Below, in pieces: positions 36,168 through 48,100 of a DNA stretch of 64,000 bases. Source of the stretch: Carettochelys insculpta (Eukaryota > Chordata > Testudines > Carettochelyidae); the NCBI RefSeq assembly GCF_033958435.1, contig NC_134145.1:37909501-37973500 (forward strand), read 5' to 3'. The notes beneath the pieces are model-generated. The model was not told the origin of the DNA and did no database searches. It saw only the letters and a list, made by a program, of their open reading frames with translations. The position numbers and the translations under genes are program-made. Position 1 is the first letter of the stretch. Each line of letters starts with the position of its first letter.

Positions 36168-39100
36168 GTCCTCTCCTGCCCTTGTGACTTTTTTTATTCT
36201 CTGCAGAGAAAAGGAGGTTTTGAAATGCACCATAAAGGGACAAATGTCAAGATAGTCAAAATATCAGATGTGACAATTTTATTTAGGTACTGCTATTATA
36301 TTCTGGCTGTGAATGTACTTAAATAATAGACACTAAGCTACACATTGTAACTTTCATGCTCCTTATAGCCCTTATTTGGGACCCAATCCTACAATGTGCT
36401 GAGAGCACTGAACTCTGTCATCTGAGGACCTCCAGCATATTGCAGAATCAGGCCAAAAATCAGAAGTCTTGGCATCATCAAGGAGGCCCTATTTTTAAGT
36501 CCTGCTGCTCTGCTCCTTTAACTGTTGGGTGAAGGGGCTGGATTACTCTGTCCTGAAATACTTTCTCCAAATTCCTTTGCCATATATCAGCCTGTCGTGT
36601 CAGGAAATATTAGGAACTGACTTGAAGGAACCAGGAGACAGAGCAAATAAAGGTTCAATATGCCTGCCTATGTAAGACAAGAAAGCTCCATTGTTACTTT
36701 GCCTTTTTCACAAGTTATATAGGGAGGAATGTGGAGAAAGAAAGCACAGAGAGGTCTCTGTGCATGTGCAGGGGAAGACTTTTAGGGGGATGTCAGAATG
36801 CAGCAGAAATCAAGCCTTCTTGGTAGTCCTCCAGGCCACCTACATTATTTCAGGAAGCTTTCTGGTTTCCATACTATTAACCTTATTTATAGACTCCCAT
36901 TTCTTATACGTAGCAAGGCAGCTTTGTGCTATTCTGGTGGTGTAAAACAAACATTCAGTAGCTGTGTCTACACGTGCACGCTACTTCGAAGTAGCGGCAC
37001 TAACTTCGAAATAGCGCCCGTCGCGGCTACACGCATCGGGCACTATTTCGAAGTTAACTTCGACGTTAGGCAGCGAGACGTCGAAGTCGCTAACCTCATG
37101 AGGGGATCGGAATAGCGCCCTACTTCGACGTTCAACGTCGAAGTAGGGACCGTGTAGATGATCCGCGTCCCGCAACGTCGAAATTGTGGGGTCCTCCATG
37201 GCAGCCATCAGCTGGGGGGTTGAGAGACGCTGCCTCTCCAGCCTGTGCGGGGTTCTATGGTCACCGTGTGCAGCAGCCCTTAGCCCAGGGCTTCTGGCTG
37301 CTGCTGCTGCAGTGGGGGATTCATGCTGCATGCACAGGGTCTGCAACTCATTGTCGGCTCTGTGTATCTTGTGCTGTTTAGTACAAGTGTGTCTGGGAGG
37401 GGCCCTTTAAGGGAGCGGCTGGCTGTTGAGTCCGCCCTGTGACCCTGTCTGCAGCTGTGCCTGGCACCTTATTTCGATGTGTGCTACTGTGGCGTGTAGA
37501 CGTTCCCTCGCTGCGCCTATTTCGATGTGGTGCTGCCCAACGTCGATGTTGAACATCGACGTTGCCAGCCCTGGAGGACGTGTAGACGTTATTCATCGAA
37601 ATAGCCTATTTCGATGTCGCCACATCGAAATAGGCTACTTTGATGTAGGCTTCACGTGTAGACGTAGCCAGTCAGTGCATCTTGGCACCAGAGGAGATCT
37701 TCTGCTTAGGGGTGGTTCTCAACCTGCAGCTGGTGGGCTGCTTGCAGCCCCTCAACACAAAGCTGCAGTCCATGTGCCATCCTCAGGGCCATTCAGGTAG
37801 GATTGGTTGCTGCCCACAGTGGTAAATAGGTTGAGAACCACTGGCTTGGGATGATCCTTAGCTGTTGTAGTGCCACTGTAGTAACTCCTATTCCATTTAC
37901 CATCCTGACTGCCTATAGCAGTGGGCACAATTAGGGAAAAAAGCATGTGACCCCCAACTCTCATGTCCCAGGAACCCCCACCTAGTATTAGAGCTCCTTG
38001 GCAGCAGCCACAATTTAGAGCAGTGCCCAGGAGTGGCGTTCAGATGGTCCAACATTTGGAGAAGCACGGTGGCTTCCTGAACTGTGCTGAGGACTCTTAG
38101 GCTGCAGCTAAGCATCTGAGTGACAAACTTCACCAGCTGTAGAATAATGTTGTTGATGAAGTTATTCAAAAGCAATAAAACACCATCGTTTGAGTAGCTC
38201 TGTAGACAGCTAAACAATATTCCTCAAAGAAATCATTCACTTTTTTTCCCTCAGTCAGAAGTACATATATTGATAAAAAAAGAATAAGGTAGATAATGTG
38301 TAACAGTCCTCTTCTTTAATAAGCATTCAAGTCACCAACCATTGAAAGAAAGACTTAATCAAATATTAATCTGTTTACTGTGTGGGATTTTTTGAATGAG
38401 ATTTTTGAGGTTCTCTCTGTGGACCCTGATCCTGAGAGGTGCCGCATACCCAAAACACCCACTATTAGTTCTTTCCTACCAAAAAAGAAGTTCCTATAAA
38501 GTCAATGGAATAATTAAATGATTTATATGAACAGACGTTTGTCGAATGGGGCCCCTCATGAACAAATATCCAGAAATTTAATTATATATATTTGTCCCTT
38601 TGAAAAATATCAGTAAGCTCAAAGTTCACCACATCTAATTATTTTTTAATATCAGAAATGTCTGGCTGTTCAATATTTAAAACAACATTTTATTAACTCA
38701 GGTCTTAGTAGATCCCTTCTCCAGAATACAGTAAGAGGATTTAGGGAAAAAAGTAAGAGATTATTTATTTGCTTGTGATTTGTAAGTTAAAAAATATCTA
38801 TACCAGTCCATGTGTTTTTTTAAATGAGCAGTAGCACAGTGTATTTAAACTGAGAAGTGTAATTTGATTGTCCTTCCTTGGCAGAAAGTCATTCCCTTCT
38901 CAACATGCAACTCTGGCAGCCTTTGCAGCTGTATATATTTCGGTAAGTAATCTACTCTGTTCCTTATTCATTTGTACTAGAGAAAAGTCAGAATATCATT
39001 TACTGTTTAGTTTGAAATGACTTGTCACCTAATGTAGGAGGGAAATAAATAAGCTCCTATACTCTGAGTCTGACAGCAAAATTAAATTACAAATAGCTAT

Positions 39101-42100
39101 AATAAACTCAATATTACTATAAAATATACAATAGGGACACAGTAGTTCCAAATAATTTGTCATCTAGCAACATTATCCTTTGTATTGGAGTGTAGCATTA
39201 AAGCATATTTAACAACTTCTTATAAAGTAATATTTCAGTTTGCAGTTCAAATAACACTTAACATATCCTGACTTTTTCCTTCCTCCTACTGTACTTCAAA
39301 CACTGCACACAGTCTCTAGACACTAAGGGACAAATTCATCCTTGATTTACCTGCATTGACTTCAGGGGAGATACATCAGGAATGTGTTTGATATGAATAG
39401 TTCCACTGATATTTACCATAGGAGTGCCTGGCTAATTTAGAGTTAATTGTGCCTTTATTGAATGTTTAATTTTTTTTTTAAAAAGGAGGAGCACTGGTCA
39501 CAGGCTAAGAACTAAGCAAGATTCAAACTCCAAGTGGATGTTTTTGTGAACAATAAGAATATCTAGAGTTAATGCTAAGAGGATTGGAAGCAACATCTCA
39601 TGCTTCAGGGCTTTAACCAATTTCTGTAGACTTTTTGTTCTGTGTTTATACAGAACCTAGCACATTGGGGTCCTCATCCATGACTGGTCCTTCTAGGCAC
39701 CACTGAAATGCAAACAAACGTTAAATAATAACCAACATGACTGATTAAAATGAAATCTTCATGTGGGGCAGGAGAATGTTTTCCCCACATCTGCTGATGG
39801 CGGGGTCTCTTGCATCTTCTTCTAAAGTACAGTTTCTTAACTTTTTGAAGTTAGTGATTCCAAATGCAAAGCCAAAATATTCATCATCCTCTTACACTTA
39901 ATGTAAAAATAAGAGGAAAATATATATTAAGGATAACCACGATGAGTCTATACAAATTAACCGCAGCAAAGGGTCCTGTGGCACCTTATAGACTAGCAGA
40001 AAAGTTTTGAGCATGAGCTTTCATGAGCACAGACTCACTTCATCAGATGCTGGTCTTGCAAATCTGCAGGGCCAGGTATAAATAAGCCAGAACAAGGGTG
40101 GGGATAACAAGGTTAGCTCAGTCAGCAGGTCAGCAGTCAGCAGTTGATCTGGAGGTGTGAACACCAAGGGAGGGGAAGCTGCTTCTGTATTTAGCCAGCC
40201 ATTCGCAGTCTTTGTTTAAGCCTGAGCTGAGGGCATCGAATTTGCAGATGAATTGTAGCTCAGAAATTTCTCTTTGGAGTCTGGTCCTGAAATTTCTTTG
40301 CTGTAGGATAGCTACTTTTAAGTCTGCTACTGTGTGGCCCGGGAGATTGAAGTGCTCTCCTACAGGTTTTTGTATATTGCCATTTCTGATATCTGATTTG
40401 TGTGCGTTTATTCTTTTATGTAGAGACTGTCCAGTTTGTCTGATGTATATAGCAGAGGGGCATTGCTGGCACATGATAGCATAAATTATATTGGTACCAC
40501 AGTCACTCTAACTCAGGGACCCATCCATGCAACAAACCTCGTTGCCACCTCTGCCCACATATCTACACCAGCAACACCATTACAGGACCTAACCAGATCA
40601 GACACACCGTCGTGGGTTCATTCAGCTGCACATCTACCAATATAATTTATGCCATCATGTGCCAGCAATGCCCCTCTGCTATATACATCGGACAAACTGG
40701 ACAATCTCTACGTAAAAGAATAAACGCACACAAATCAGATATCAGAAATGGCAATATACAAAAACCCATAGGAGAGCACTTCAATCTCCCAGGCCACACA
40801 GTAGCAGACTTAAAAGTAGCTATCCTACAGCAAAGAAATTTCAGGACCAGACTCCAAAGAGAAATTTCTGAGCTACAATTCATCTGCAAATTCGACGCCC
40901 TTAGCTCAGGCTTAAACAAACACTGCGAATGGCTGGCTAAATACAGAAGCAGCTTCCCCTCCCTTGGTGTTCACACCTCCGGACCAACTGCTGGTAGTAA
41001 GCCTCACCCTTGCTGACTGAGCTAAACTTGTTATCCCCACCCTTGCTCTAGCTTATTTATACCTGGCCCTGCAGATTTTCAAGACCAGCATCTGATGAAG
41101 TGAGTTTGTGCTCACGAAAGCTCATGCTCAAAACTTTTCTGTTAGTCTATAAGGTGCCACAGGACACTTCATTGCTGTTACAGATCCAGACTAACACGGC
41201 TACCCCTCCGATACTATAAATTAATCGTGTGCGTGGTTACGCATTTGACAGACAGTACTTGGCCATGAAGGCTAAGGGAAGTGGAGAAGCAAGATTTGTT
41301 TCTGTTTTAGATTATTATAAAGTCTTAATCACATCACGAATGTTTTTGGGACACTGACCTAGGCTTAACCCATTGGCTTAGGAACACTGTTCCCAAGCAT
41401 CTGGAACTAAGAAGTCTCAAAAATGCTCTATTAGATGGACCAGCGTCTCATTCAGTAGGACAGTTCCTGTGCTCCATAAGCACTATCACCTTAGCTAGTT
41501 ACACTTGCAATGTACCAAATCCTTACTCAGTCCAACTTGCACTGTCTTGAGTGAGAGTTTGACTTGGCTAAGGACTTGGGAAGTGGACCCATTGTGACTA
41601 AAGATTTTTCTAAAGCAGCTGAATGGGTTTTATCAAGAATGAAAAAAAAATTACAACATTGGTGCTAAAAAATATACCCGGCATTCCTTTGTGTTCAGTT
41701 GAAGAAAAAGTACATGAAATAAAGTCATGCCCTCTTATGTCAATCTGGCATTTCATAAATCACCTTTTTTCTTTTCAAGATGTACTTCAATTCTACTTTG
41801 ACTGACTCTTCCAAACTTCTGAAACCTCTTCTCGTCTTCGCATTTATCATCTGTGGAATTATATGTGGTCTGACACGTATCACCCAGTACAAGAACCATC
41901 CAGTTGATGTTTATTGTGGTTTCCTAATAGGAGGAGGAATTGCTCTCTATTTGGTAAGTACAGTATGAATGTGTTTTAAGTTTTAGAAGGCAAGTACTTC
42001 TTGATCACATAAAGTCATTCTGACTGATGATAAAGTAGGTTTTCAACAATGGACTAAAGGAGACCATGTAGGTGTCGTTTCTGGAGAAAAACTGAGTAAG

Positions 42101-45100
42101 AGGGAATAGGAGGCAGCTATCTCCATTTGAAACTGATGCCTGTAATAGGGATGAGACCCCAACTGGGGTGCCCTTATGCAGCAGGCTTCAGCACAACAGA
42201 TGTGCCATCCTCAGTTGCCCTTTTCTTTGCCCATGAAAGGAACATGCATTTTTCAGTGACCAACATGAATTCCCACCTCTAGGCATACATAATTTATTCG
42301 CAAGCATCTGTTTCCCCAAAATCCTTGAAGTAAAATCATTCTCCGCAGACCATAGTAAGCATGTAAAGCTACAACACTTTTTCCATTCTCCTCCTTGAGG
42401 ACAAAACTAATGTGTCTCCCACCTAAGAGTCGATATCAGCACTGTGTTCCCGGTACTTTTTTGTCTTATTTTAAGACCTTCCTTTCCTGGCCATCTACCT
42501 GGGAATGATCAGTCTAAGGGCTTCTATCCTAGACACAGGACAGTAACTCAGTCCTTTTCAGACTCCCAGTACTGGCTCTCCAGCTCAAGGAGGTTAGCCC
42601 CACCACTGGCCAACCAGCCCCGTCTCCCTCCTCATTCCACAGAGGGCCTGCTGGACTTTCCATTCTTTGCAGCTTCTCCGCCAAGAAGCTCTCAGCTGAC
42701 CCTTTCCTTGCTCCTCCAGGCTGTGCTATAATGTATAACATGACTATTAAAAGGAAATGTAATTTAACATTGTACAGTACATGGAAACAGCTCTAAAACA
42801 ATACATGCTATTTGAAAGTATCTTGTGACTTTTCTATCCAAACACTTGCAATTAGTACTGTAGCTAAAATAATAGGAGTGTCATGAGCAAGATATGAAGT
42901 CATTCTTCTGCTCTCCTCTCTGCTCATTAAGCCTCAGCTGGAGTCTTGTGTCCAGTTCTGGGAACCACATTTCAAGAAAGAAGTGGAGAAATTAGGGAAG
43001 GTCTAGAGAAGAACAACAAGAATGATTAAAGCTCGAGAGAACATGGGCTGTGAGGGAAGACTGAAAGAACTGGGCTTGTTTAGTTTAGAAAACGGAAGAC
43101 TTAGAGGGGACATGATAGCAGTTTTCACGTACCTAAAAGAGGGTTACAAGGAGGAGGGGGAAAAATTGTCCTCCTTGGCCTCTGAGGTCAGGACAAGAAT
43201 CAGTGGACTTAAACTACAGCATAGGAGGTTTAGGTTGGACATTAGGAAAAACTTCCTTAACTGTCAGCATGGTAAAACATTGGAATAAATTGATTTGGGA
43301 GGTCATGGAATCTCCATTCCTGGTGATATGTAAGAGCAGGTTAGACAGACATCTATCAGGGATGGTCTAGACCAGGAGTCTGCACCCTGTGGCTCTGGAG
43401 TCTCATGTGGCTCCCAATGGTATAATTGTGAAGTTAAATATATATATAATGTGTGTGTGTATATCCTTTCTGATTATTTTCGATAAATGGTGAATATCTA
43501 GAAGCCCAGAAGTGAACAACTCACATCTAAATAGCAAACAATACGTGATCTCAAAACATTGGATAACGCCCCCTAGCGTCCTCCAGAGAGAGAGAAGGTT
43601 TGGGAATGAAAGTCAAGACAGTGGTACAAACACACACATAAAGTGTGAGGAAGTAGAATATGTAAAAAGTTTGCGAACATCCTGCAGTAAACATGCATTG
43701 CATAACAAATTAGTGTGTGTGTGTGCACGCGCACACATGTGCGCGTGCTGTTTTTAAAGTATGGGTTACAAAAAGTGTGGTTTGAGGCTATTTATTGAGG
43801 ACCAAACATGCATTGCAGCTCTTAAATTACTGAATTTTTTACCAAATTGGAAAACATGGCTCTTCTTGCTATATTGGTTGCCTCTCCCTGGCGTAGACAG
43901 TGCTTGGTCCTGCCACAAGGGCAGGGGACTGGACTTGATGACCCCTTGAGGTCCTTTTCAGTTCTTGTGTTCTATGATTTGATGGATTACATCAGCGTTT
44001 GCTGCCATATGTAGCTTCTATTACAACGTTCAGTTTTGTTACCACAATTATATATGAACTGTAAAAGAGTCAAAATTAGCATAACCAGTAAAATATGTTG
44101 CCACATTGGTAACAAATTAAGACAACAGTGTGCACTTGCACATTGTTGGAACATGTAGGCAGTTTGTGCAGAACTGTGAGGCCTGAACAAGGATTGTCAC
44201 AGGCATGGTAGAGCAGCTTAGCTTTCCTCACCGCCATTGGTGTAAAGCATTGGAAATATCCTCCAGTGCTTTGTGTTGTGGTGCACAAGGAAATGGAGCT
44301 CTGGACAAATCCCTGGTTTGGTGGTTCTCCATCTGCATAAGTCTGCAGAACACTGCCAGGCTAGCTAACCCACCCCCTCCATCTCAAAAGTGCTCAAGGA
44401 ATTCTAGCACCAGCATTTTGCCTAGGTCCTGGGTGGGTGAAAAGAAGTTTCTCCAAATCCAGTTATGAATGAAAGTGAATCAGAAATGTTTTTCAATATA
44501 ATATTAAAATAGATGATGTTCAGTCACATCATGACAACATATGACAGTACAGCTGTATGCAGTGCTGTGACCAGAGCATGGCTATAGAGGCAGAGTGAAA
44601 CCACACTGACATGAAGGTGGCCGGTTCCTGTGTACTGTAGCCTGATCAGGAGTTGATAGGTGAATGCCACACAAAATAACCCTATATAGAGACTTAAAAA
44701 ACTCACAGGAAAATAAAAAAGAAAGAAAAAGAAAGAAAGAGTTGAAACACACTCTCAAACAAGTTCTTGACTTAACTTGTCCCTTGGCTGTTGCAGGATG
44801 GCTTACTTCTTCTTCGAGTGGTCCCTGTGGGTGCTCCACAATAGGTGTTGGGCTCGCCCAGCGCCACAGATTGGAACTCTTCTATCAGTTTCTATTGGAT
44901 TGCGCATGCGCCAACGCGCGCCGCTCCCTTGCGCGCCCCCGGCCATGTGCGCAATCCGGTCCCCGCCAGTTCCTTCTCAACCGCCATCGGCTGCAGACAG
45001 AATCCGCTCCGGCTAAAGCCAGAGACAGATAAGATAGTTGTTTTTTACATGTAGTTCGTTTGTTTTGTCACTACTAAAAAAAAAAAAAAGAGAAAGGAAG

Positions 45101-48100
45101 AGAATATTAGACAGCAGAGAGAAGAGGAACGAAGGAGAGAGGGGCGGGCAAGAATGCTGTTAAGCCATCCGCTGCCCTGAAGGCCGTGAATGTTATTTTG
45201 GGTTAGAAAGCACTGATTAGTGGCTAAGTACCCTATTAACAGTAAAGACTCACGGCGATGGCTTCTTCGGGGTTTAAGAAGTGTGAGTCATGCCGCGAGG
45301 CTATGCCGACCTCTGATGGGCATAGTGAATTCATTCACTGCCTGGGAGAGTCGCACGTTACCCAGAAGTGTTCCCACTGCGCTAAGCTTACAGCCAGGGC
45401 CAGGAAAGACAGAGAGATGAGGCTCAAAATGATCTTGTTTGATCAGGCTCTCCAGCCTGAACCGCCGGAGAAACCTCACGCAGAAGGGCCCTCTAGGTCG
45501 CATGAATGGAAGGCAGCCTCTTTGACCCCCCTCTGTGCAGAAGAGGAGGAAACTCTCCCCGACTCGATCCTTGCCGGTGGGCCCAGTGGGCAGGACGAGC
45601 GGAACGCAGAGCCCCCAGCCGTGAGCTCATGAAAGCAGCAGCGCAGCAGCGCACATGGCAGAGACCGAGCTTCCAATTACACAACAGGCAGCACGGAAGG
45701 CACCACGAGCGCCAGCGCGGCAAGCGCCGGAATCGGCAGCACCAATGCATGTGGCACCGGCTTCCGCGGCGCCGATGGTGCAGGGGCACCCAGCATGGAG
45801 CCTGTCGGCGCCAGAGGAAGCTACCCACGCGGCACCACTGCTGACGGTGCCGAGCGCGGCGCCGACAACAGGGCCGAGATCCCCGGCACGGGAGGGAGCG
45901 GCGCCCACCCCACAGGGGAGGGGCAAGGCAAAAGCAAAAACTCAGCACCTTAGTCCATCTCCAGGCAGGGCTGCACTGCCCTTATCACCCAGACCCCTCC
46001 CCCCCGAGATACACACGCCGCACCGCCAGGCTGTAACTCCACCGGCTTATCTCGGGCCTCCCTCTCCGTTCCTCCAACCAGTTTCGCCGTGGCTCGGGCC
46101 ACCTTCACCATTTTTGGGCATGGATCCCCATGAGTACTATCACAAACCAGCTTCACCACTATCTATGTCGTCGCGGAGGTCCCGCTCTCCCAGACATCAT
46201 GGGTACACTCCCCTATCGTGGTCCAGGTCTCCATCACCGGGCCCTTGCCCATGCTGCTATGGTCGTCCTCATCATGCTGAACACAGACACCGCAGGTCTA
46301 GATCCAGGGGCAGGTCCTCTCCTACTACTCGTCAATACTCCCGTGTACACTCTCGCTCTGGGACGGGAACACAGTTGTCCCAGGGGCAATTAGGTCCAGA
46401 ATCCCGAGATTTCCCTTCACAGTCCTCCAGGGAGCAAGTATATCACCGAACTCGGGAGCCAGAGGATTTGGGGGAGGTTTACCCCAGCGGTACCTCCTCA
46501 TCCTCCCCAGATGAGGCCATGGCCCCCAGGGATGTCTCCCCTCCGGATGACCTTAAACAATTCCAGGAGCTGTTCAAAAGAGTAGCTTTCACGCAGGACT
46601 TTCAAATAGCAGAGGTGCAGGAGAAGCACCATAAACTCCTGAAAAATTTGAGACCCCCGGCTTCATCTAAAATCGCTATCCCGCTGGACGAAGCCATTAT
46701 GGAGTCAGCCACTAACATATGGCAGACTCCAGCCTCTATTCCGCCTACGAACAAGAGAGCGGATAAGAAGTACTTCGTCCCAGCCAAGGGCATGGAGTTC
46801 CTCTTTAGTCACCCGCAACCCAATTCTTTGGTGGTGGAATCGTCCCAGCAGAGGTCGCAGACGTCTCAGTACAAATCGGGGGGGTCGGATAAAGATGCTA
46901 AGAAGCTAGAGCTGTTTGGCAGGAAGGTCTGTTCCTCCTCTACCCTATTATTGAGAATGGCAAATTACGCGGCACATCTATCAAACCATAACTTTGACAA
47001 TTACTCTAGACTCACTCCCCTCATGGATTCACTCCCGGAGGACAAGAAGCCAGTGTTAAAGGTGATTGTCCAAGAGGGCTATGCGGCGTTGCAGACGGGA
47101 GTCCAGATTGCCCTGGACGTGGCAGACAGAGCGGCACATTCAACAGGCACAGCAGTGGAAATGCGTAGGGAATCCTGGCTCTAGACGTCTGGTATCCCCA
47201 GGGACCTGCAGGTGAAGATCGTGGATCTTCCCTTTGATGAGCAAAAGCTGTTTGCGGACTCAACCGACTCGGTCCTCCACTCCAGCAAAGACTCGAGGGC
47301 CACACTTAGGACCTTGGGTATTTATACTCCCCCATACAAGAAAAAGAAATTTTATCCTCAGCAAAGACGCTATGCTTACCAACCGCAGCGCGCTCAATAT
47401 CAGCGAGGCTACGACCAAGGGCGCCATCAACAGCAGCAGCAGTACAGGGCTCCCAGGCGATGTTCTCAACAAAGCCGTACACCCTTGGGACAGGCCCAGA
47501 GGCAGCAAGTTTGACGAGTATGTCGGGGGCTGCACTATCAATACCATCGCTCAATGCCATTCTCATCTCATGTTCCATCATCGCCTCAAACTGTTCCACT
47601 CCCAATGGCAAAAGATCACCACAGACAAATGGGTGCTAGAAATTATAGCCATGGGTTACACGATCCCTTTCCAGTCACTTCCACCGACGAAGCCTCCCGC
47701 CCGGCCTCATCTCAGGGACGCTGCCCACGAGGCGAGGCTGAAGCAGGAGGTAGATTACCTCATGTTCATAGGGGCGGTGGAAAGAGTGCCGGAACAATTC
47801 CAAGGGAAAGGTTTTTATTCACGCTACTTCCTAACAGAGAAGAAAACAGGAGGCTGGAGGCCAATTTTGGATCTATGGGGCCTCAACCGTTACTTGCGCA
47901 AGCAACGCTTTCAGATGATCACAGTTGCCTCCATACTTACGGCACTGGACGACGGAGACTGGTTTGCAGCCCTCAACTTACAAGATGCTTACTTTCCTGT
48001 AACAATCCACCCGGCACACAGGCGCTTCCTCCGCTTCACGGTCGGCGGGGAACATTTCCAGTACAGGGTTCTTCCGTTCGGCCTATCCTCAGCACCCAGA

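Larger units (their letters stand above)
31906..38884. other. PLPPR4: PLPPR4 intron 4
   Basis: Seven kilobases. Recognised contents are a PLE fragment (35330-35775), a TG microsatellite (36132-36165), an inverted ATCGAA/TTCGAA element (36961-37668) and a small hAT MITE (37707-37843). The stretches 31906-35329 and 37844-38884 hold no feature I can name beyond weak hairpin-repeat relics near 33787-33905, 36380-36455 and 38425-38505. Confidence 0.7.
39961..41213. mobile_element. inverted pair of Penelope-like 3' ends, one insertion
   Basis: A 5'-truncated minus-strand copy (39961-40492) is joined near 40492 to a longer plus-strand copy (40493-41213), so the 3' tails point outward. The flanks carry an imperfect target duplication, CTATACAAATTAA at 39948-39960 and CTATAAATTAA at 41214-41224, implying one integration of both parts. 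Inverted and tandem multi-copy insertions are known for Penelope-like elements. Confidence 0.8.
38943..41779. other. PLPPR4: PLPPR4 intron 5
   Basis: 2.8 kb, dominated by the inverted Penelope-like insertion (39961-41213). At 39330-39390 there is a hairpin-type repeat relic, and at about 39655-39720 the words 'gcacattggggtcctcatcc' belong to a common amniote repeat of unknown class. The rest is unrecognised. Confidence 0.7.
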
